Below, piece after piece: positions 51,709 to 54,714 of a stretch of DNA of 54,714 nucleotides. The DNA lies in assembly GCA_028711445.1 (NCBI GenBank), contig JAQTSD010000005.1:1-54714 (forward strand), given 5' to 3'. The position numbers and the translations under genes were made by a program. The stretch comes from Candidatus Peribacteraceae bacterium (lineage in GTDB: Bacteria > Patescibacteriota > Gracilibacteria > Peribacterales > Peribacteraceae). The first letter of the stretch is position 1. The number at the start of each line of letters is the position of its first letter. The notes beneath the pieces are model-generated. The model had not been told where the DNA came from and did no database searches. It worked only from the letters and a program-made list of their open reading frames with translations.

Positions 51709-52233
51709 CTAGCCCATCTTGATTTCAATATCCACACCCGAGGGCAAACTGAGGTTCTGCAAACTCTCGATGGTCTTGAACGTGGTTTCGGTAAGGTCGA
51801 TCAGGCGTCTATGTGTGCGCATTTCGAACTGATCGCGCGCGTCTTTGTGGACGAACGTGGAACGGTTCACGGTAAACTTGCGAATTTTAGTGGGGAGCGG
51901 GATCGGACCGTGAACCACTGCGCCGCTGCGTTCCGCCGTATCCACGATCTTCGCTGCAGCCTCGTCGAGAACCACGTGGTCGAAAGCACTCAAGCGGATG
52001 CGAATGGAAGAGACCTTCGCCTCAGGCTTCTTGGCGGCTCCTGCGCGTTTGGGGGACGGATCGAAGAGTGTGGGCTGATCTTTGGTGACAGCCGCCTCCT
52101 TCTTCGTTGGTTCCGACTTCTTCAAGGCTTCTTTCTTTACCCCCTTCTTTGTGCCTTTGTCTGTCTTCTTCGCAGCAGGTTTCGCCTTCTTGGAGGCGGA
52201 GGATTTCGCTGCTGGTTTCTTGGCAGGACTCAT
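51709..52233 (-). CDS. rpsJ: Ribosomal protein uS10 with Lys/Ala-rich N-terminal extension
   Basis: 174 aa against the usual 100-105. The core begins near residue 75 ([23 protein letters not shown]) and includes [39 protein letters not shown], all typical of S10. The first 74 residues are low-complexity: [22 protein letters not shown] and so on, then [11 protein letters not shown]. It lies 54 nt after tuf. The usual next genes (rplC, rplD) are absent; the gene is last in its unit. S10 also acts as NusE with NusB. Confidence 0.93.
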   Translation of the reverse strand: MSPAKKPAAKSSASKKAKPAAKKTDKGTKKGVKKEALKKSEPTKKEAAVTKDQPTLFDPSPKRAGAAKKPEAKVSSIRIRLSAFDHVVLDEAAAKIVDTAERSGAVVHGPIPLPTKIRKFTVNRSTFVHKDARDQFEMRTHRRLIDLTETTFKTIESLQNLSLPSGVDIEIKMG

Positions 52234-52287
52234 GGGACGAAAGGGGGAAAGAGCGGGGGCCGAAGGAGAGGGAAAATCTCCGAACGC

Positions 52288-53469
52288 TTACTTGAGGATC
52301 TTGGTCACGACGCCAGCTCCGACGGTGCGACCGCCTTCACGGATGGCGAAGCGGGTACCGGTGTCGAGAGCGATCGGGCAGCCGAGAGTCACAATAAACT
52401 TCACTTCATCGCCCGGCATAACCATCTCCACATTGGCCGGGAGTTCGACGGTGCCGGTAACATCCGTTGTGCGGATGTAGAATTGCGGCTTGTAGCCCTT
52501 GAAGAACGGCGTATGACGGCCACCTTCCTCCTTCGTGAGCACGTACATTTCAGCTTCGAAATTCGTGTGCGGTGTGATAGAACCTGGCTTCGCAAGAACC
52601 TGTCCGCGTTCGATGTCATCGCGCTCGATACCACGCAGCAGAAGACCAACGTTGTCACCGGCGAGACCCTCGTCGAGCAGTTTGTGGAACATCTCCACGC
52701 CTGTCACCACCACTTTGCGGGTGTCATGGATGCCGATGAGCTCCACTTCTTCATTCACCTTGATTTTTCCTTGCTCGATGCGGCCCGTGGCGACGGTACC
52801 GCGACCCTTGATGGAGAAGACGTCTTCCACAGACATGAGGAAGGGCTTGTCTGTCTCGCGCTTGGGATCGGGAATGAAGGAATCGAGAACATCGAGAAGC
52901 TCCTTAAGCTTGGCGATCTGCGTGGCATCACCTTCGAGAGCTTTGAGTGCGGAACCGCGGATGATCGGGGTCTTCTCACCTGGGAACTCGTACTTCGTCA
53001 AAAGTTCGCGAATCTCCGTTTCAACCAGATCGATGAGCTCCGGATCGGAGACCATGTCCACCTTGTTTAGGAAGACGACGATGTACGGAACGTTCACCTG
53101 GCGGGCGAGCAGGATGTGCTCGCGGGTCTGCGGCATTGGGCCGTCAGCGGCGGAGACCACGAGGATGGCTGCGTCCATCTGAGCGGCGCCTGTAATCATG
53201 TTCTTCACGTAGTCGGCATGCCCCGGGCAGTCCACGTGCGCATAGTGACGTTTGTCGGACTCATACTCCACGTGCGCAGTGTTGATCGTGATTCCGCGCT
53301 CGCGCTCTTCAGGGGCATTGTCGATGGAAGCGTAATCTTTCTTCTCTCCTTCCGGCGAGAAGTTGAGAGATAGGGCGGCCGTGAGGGTCGTCTTCCCATG
53401 GTCGACGTGACCGATGGTACCGACGTTCACGTGCGTCTTGCTACGATTGAATTTCTTGCTCTCTGCCAT
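52288..53469 (-). CDS. tuf: Elongation factor Tu
   Basis: 393 aa. It delivers aminoacyl-tRNA to the ribosome. G1 GHVDHGKT, the switch RGITIN, G3 DCPGHADY, G4 NKVD and G5 GSALKAL are all present, followed by domains II and III ([13 protein letters not shown]; GMRxGG-type end reads [18 protein letters not shown]). ATG 53469 ([11 protein letters not shown]) fits the family; the in-frame ATG at 53508 adds 13 hydrophobic residues and is unlikely. Cotranscribed with rpsJ. Confidence 0.96.
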   Translation of the reverse strand: MAESKKFNRSKTHVNVGTIGHVDHGKTTLTAALSLNFSPEGEKKDYASIDNAPEERERGITINTAHVEYESDKRHYAHVDCPGHADYVKNMITGAAQMDAAILVVSAADGPMPQTREHILLARQVNVPYIVVFLNKVDMVSDPELIDLVETEIRELLTKYEFPGEKTPIIRGSALKALEGDATQIAKLKELLDVLDSFIPDPKRETDKPFLMSVEDVFSIKGRGTVATGRIEQGKIKVNEEVELIGIHDTRKVVVTGVEMFHKLLDEGLAGDNVGLLLRGIERDDIERGQVLAKPGSITPHTNFEAEMYVLTKEEGGRHTPFFKGYKPQFYIRTTDVTGTVELPANVEMVMPGDEVKFIVTLGCPIALDTGTRFAIREGGRTVGAGVVTKILK

Positions 53470-53509
53470 AGTCAAGGAGGGAAAAAGAAAAGAAGCAGAT
53501 GGAAACATC

Positions 53510-53526
53510 GAGGAGGTAACCTCCTC
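53510..53526 (-). promoter_or_regulatory. 5'-end hairpin of the tuf message
   Basis: GAGGAGG-TTA-CCTCCTC on the minus strand, a perfect 7-bp stem lying within a few bases of the predicted transcription start. It pairs an SD-like GGAGG with an anti-SD-like CCTCC. It could protect the 5' end or regulate initiation. Confidence 0.5.
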
Positions 53527-53535
53527 TCGCGCGGC

Positions 53536-53564
53536 AGTCTAGGGAGAACTGCAAGAGGAGTCAA
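53536..53564 (-). promoter_or_regulatory. Promoter of tuf-rpsJ
   Basis: Minus-strand TTGACT (53564-53559), 17-bp spacer, TAGACT (53541-53536). It predicts RNA starting near 53529 and a leader of about 60 nt. Confidence 0.7.
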
Positions 53565-53625
53565 CAGGATCAAACGTGAAATATGGGTTTCTTTCTGCCA
53601 CTCGGAGACACTGTACACTGTTGCT

Positions 53626-54666
53626 GTGCATGTCCGTGAACGCATGGCCGGCTTCGTGAATGTGATCTGGGAGTGGTATGCATCGCATAAGCGCACGCTC
53701 CCGTGGCGAGATCTTGCGATAGCGGATGATACCGAGCGCGCGTACCGGATTCTCGTTTCGGAGGTGATGCTTCAACAGACGCAGGTAGAACGGGTGAAGG
53801 TAATTTATCGAGCTTTCCTTGAGCGCTTCTCAACACCCGCTTCGCTTGCGGAAGCATCGAATCGCGACGTGCTCTTCGCGTGGCGGGGAATGGGCTACAA
53901 CAGGCGAGCTCTTCGGTTGCGGGATGCGGCGAAAGCCATTGTGGAACGCTTCGACGGTGTCTTCCCGCAGGAGATGATTGCATTGCGGAGCATCAAGGGC
54001 ATCGGCTCTTATACGGCGGCTGCCATTCGTAATTTTGCCTTCAATATCCCCACCCCCTGCATCGACACGAACATCCGCCGGATTCTTCATCGCACGTTCT
54101 ATGGACCAGAGAATCCCGATGAGAGTTTTCGCATCGGAGATCGGCAACTTCTGAGGTTGGCGGGGAAGGTATTGGAAATGGCATGCGGTAAAGGCGGGCG
54201 GGACTCGCTCTGTGTCATCCTGAGCCCGTCGAAGGACGAGTCCCGCCCGCCTCGCGATGCCGCCAATTGGCATGCAGCATTGATGGACTTCGGCTCAATT
54301 ATTCAAACGAAAACCAACCCTCGCTGGCATCTCTGCCCGCTCACGCGGTTGAAACTCATGAAGACGACGCCGCAAGTGTGGGAGCGGCGTCTCAGGATGA
54401 CACCGAGCGAACGGCGCCGCACTTCCAAGTCCGAGCCCGGCCGCATCATCGGCGGGCGTTTCGTCCCCAACCGCATCATCCGCGGGCGGATCGTGGAGGA
54501 ATTGCGCGACGAGTTTGCGGGCCTTTCCTTGGATGCATTGGGACGGCGCATCTGCATCGATTGGTCACCGAGGCATCATCGCGCGTGGCTGAGGATGATC
54601 GTGGAAGAACTCATATGCGAGCAAATGCTCCGAGTGGTTGAAGATAAGTATCAATTACAAACATAG
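53626..54666 (+). CDS. mutY: A/G-specific adenine glycosylase, repeat-invaded, Fe-S ligands lost
   Basis: 346 aa. It removes adenine mispaired with 8-oxoguanine. LPWRD, EVMLQQTQVERV, the HhH SIKGIGSYTAAAI and PCIDTNIRRIL (catalytic Asp) identify it. The family's C-x6-C-x2-C-x5-C cluster loop is degenerate: IIQTKTNPRWHLCPL keeps one clear Cys. Two palindromic repeats are inserted in frame (54193-54251, and near 54366-54402), adding about 20 and 15 residues; the reading frame survives both. No NUDIX-like C-terminal domain is visible. The start is GTG 53626, 6 nt after TACACT; ATG 53644 is an alternative. Confidence 0.85.
   Translation: MHVRERMAGFVNVIWEWYASHKRTLPWRDLAIADDTERAYRILVSEVMLQQTQVERVKVIYRAFLERFSTPASLAEASNRDVLFAWRGMGYNRRALRLRDAAKAIVERFDGVFPQEMIALRSIKGIGSYTAAAIRNFAFNIPTPCIDTNIRRILHRTFYGPENPDESFRIGDRQLLRLAGKVLEMACGKGGRDSLCVILSPSKDESRPPRDAANWHAALMDFGSIIQTKTNPRWHLCPLTRLKLMKTTPQVWERRLRMTPSERRRTSKSEPGRIIGGRFVPNRIIRGRIVEELRDEFAGLSLDALGRRICIDWSPRHHRAWLRMIVEELICEQMLRVVEDKYQLQT
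54193..54251 (+). repeat. Palindromic element inserted in frame in mutY
   Basis: Perfect 15-bp arms GGCGGGCGGGACTCG (54193-54207) and CGAGTCCCGCCCGCC (54237-54251) flank a core TGTCATCCTGAGCCCGTCGAAGGA, the common repeat of this genome's intergenic regions. Translated in the mutY frame it gives SLCVILSPSKDES. Confidence 0.78.
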
Positions 54667-54690
54667 GGCAAGAATCTTCTTGCCCTATGT
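54661..54690 (+). terminator. Palindrome overlapping the mutY stop codon
   Basis: Perfect 14-bp arms ACATAGGGCAAGAA/TTCTTGCCCTATGT around TC; the TAG stop is in the first arm. No T-tract. The same style is seen at the phosphorylase stop (45482-45510). Confidence 0.55.
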
Positions 54691-54714
54691 GATTGCACGA
54701 TATGAATTACCCCC

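Noticed and set aside
54193-54402. mutY as a frameshifted pseudogene
   Set aside because: Despite two repeat insertions the frame is continuous from start to stop and the catalytic motifs are intact.

Overview
The window is bacterial DNA of fairly high GC with short intergenic gaps and the standard code (UGA is an ordinary stop). Several traits point to a Patescibacteria/CPR-type organism, most likely near Peregrinibacteria/Peribacteria: very few Shine-Dalgarno sites, many apparently leaderless genes, secreted proteins with S-layer-homology (SLH) repeats, duplicated TrbC/VirB2-like membrane proteins, and DNA-repair glycosylases that have lost Fe-S ligands. That placement is inference; there is no rRNA in the window to confirm it.

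Layout. 30-7637: ABC-2 exporter, rlmN, aspartokinase with a complete-looking attenuator, a membrane thioredoxin-fold/cysteine desulfurase cluster. 7796-13548: a copper-handling cluster (CopA, an HMA-SafE-cupredoxin fusion, a small secreted protein whose promoter carries a palindromic operator candidate), two secreted Cys-repeat proteins and a zinc-ribbon protein. 13793-22301: 2-oxoacid:ferredoxin oxidoreductase, a D-2-hydroxyacid dehydrogenase, a VIT1-type metal transporter, and a leucine operon (leader peptide, a 72-aa LeuA-like fragment, leuA), then a putative Tat substrate. 22442-32781: an unusual protein with three HTH-like repeats, purM, ftsE, rlmE, rsmG, pyrE, pheS, an uracil-DNA glycosylase, purE and a duplicated purE-tail/paralogue cassette. 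33000-36036: an AT-rich three-gene island abutting the 3' end of tRNA-Ala, then tRNA-Arg. 36577-46799: two SLH proteins, a large structured RNA next to gmk, an asparaginase-like protein, phosphoglucomutase/phosphomannomutase and alpha-glucan phosphorylase. 46808-54714: folP, two TrbC/VirB2-like proteins, a BI-1 family protein, nusB, rnc, rpsJ, tuf, mutY.

The most striking signal is a pair of classical ribosome-mediated attenuators. Upstream of the aspartokinase, a 21-codon leader peptide contains eight consecutive Thr/Met/Lys codons, which are the end products of the aspartate pathway. Upstream of leuA, a 31-codon leader contains Leu-Leu-Leu-Leu-Gly-Leu. Each has a strong promoter, a start codon exactly 9 nt from the -10 box in the shared context CCGTCATGCAGC, an intrinsic terminator and a competing antiterminator pairing. 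Both leader peptides would be read from essentially leaderless RNA. The same compact design, a TANNNT box 6-7 nt before the start codon, recurs in front of a dozen or more genes here, while other genes have pyrimidine-rich upstream tracts resembling the anti-SD sequence itself.

Other highlights: a roughly 340-nt highly structured RNA (39778-40113) that I could not assign to RNase P, tmRNA or SRP RNA; palindromic intergenic repeats, one of them inserted in frame in mutY; and 46-bp identical repeat copies 34 kb apart.
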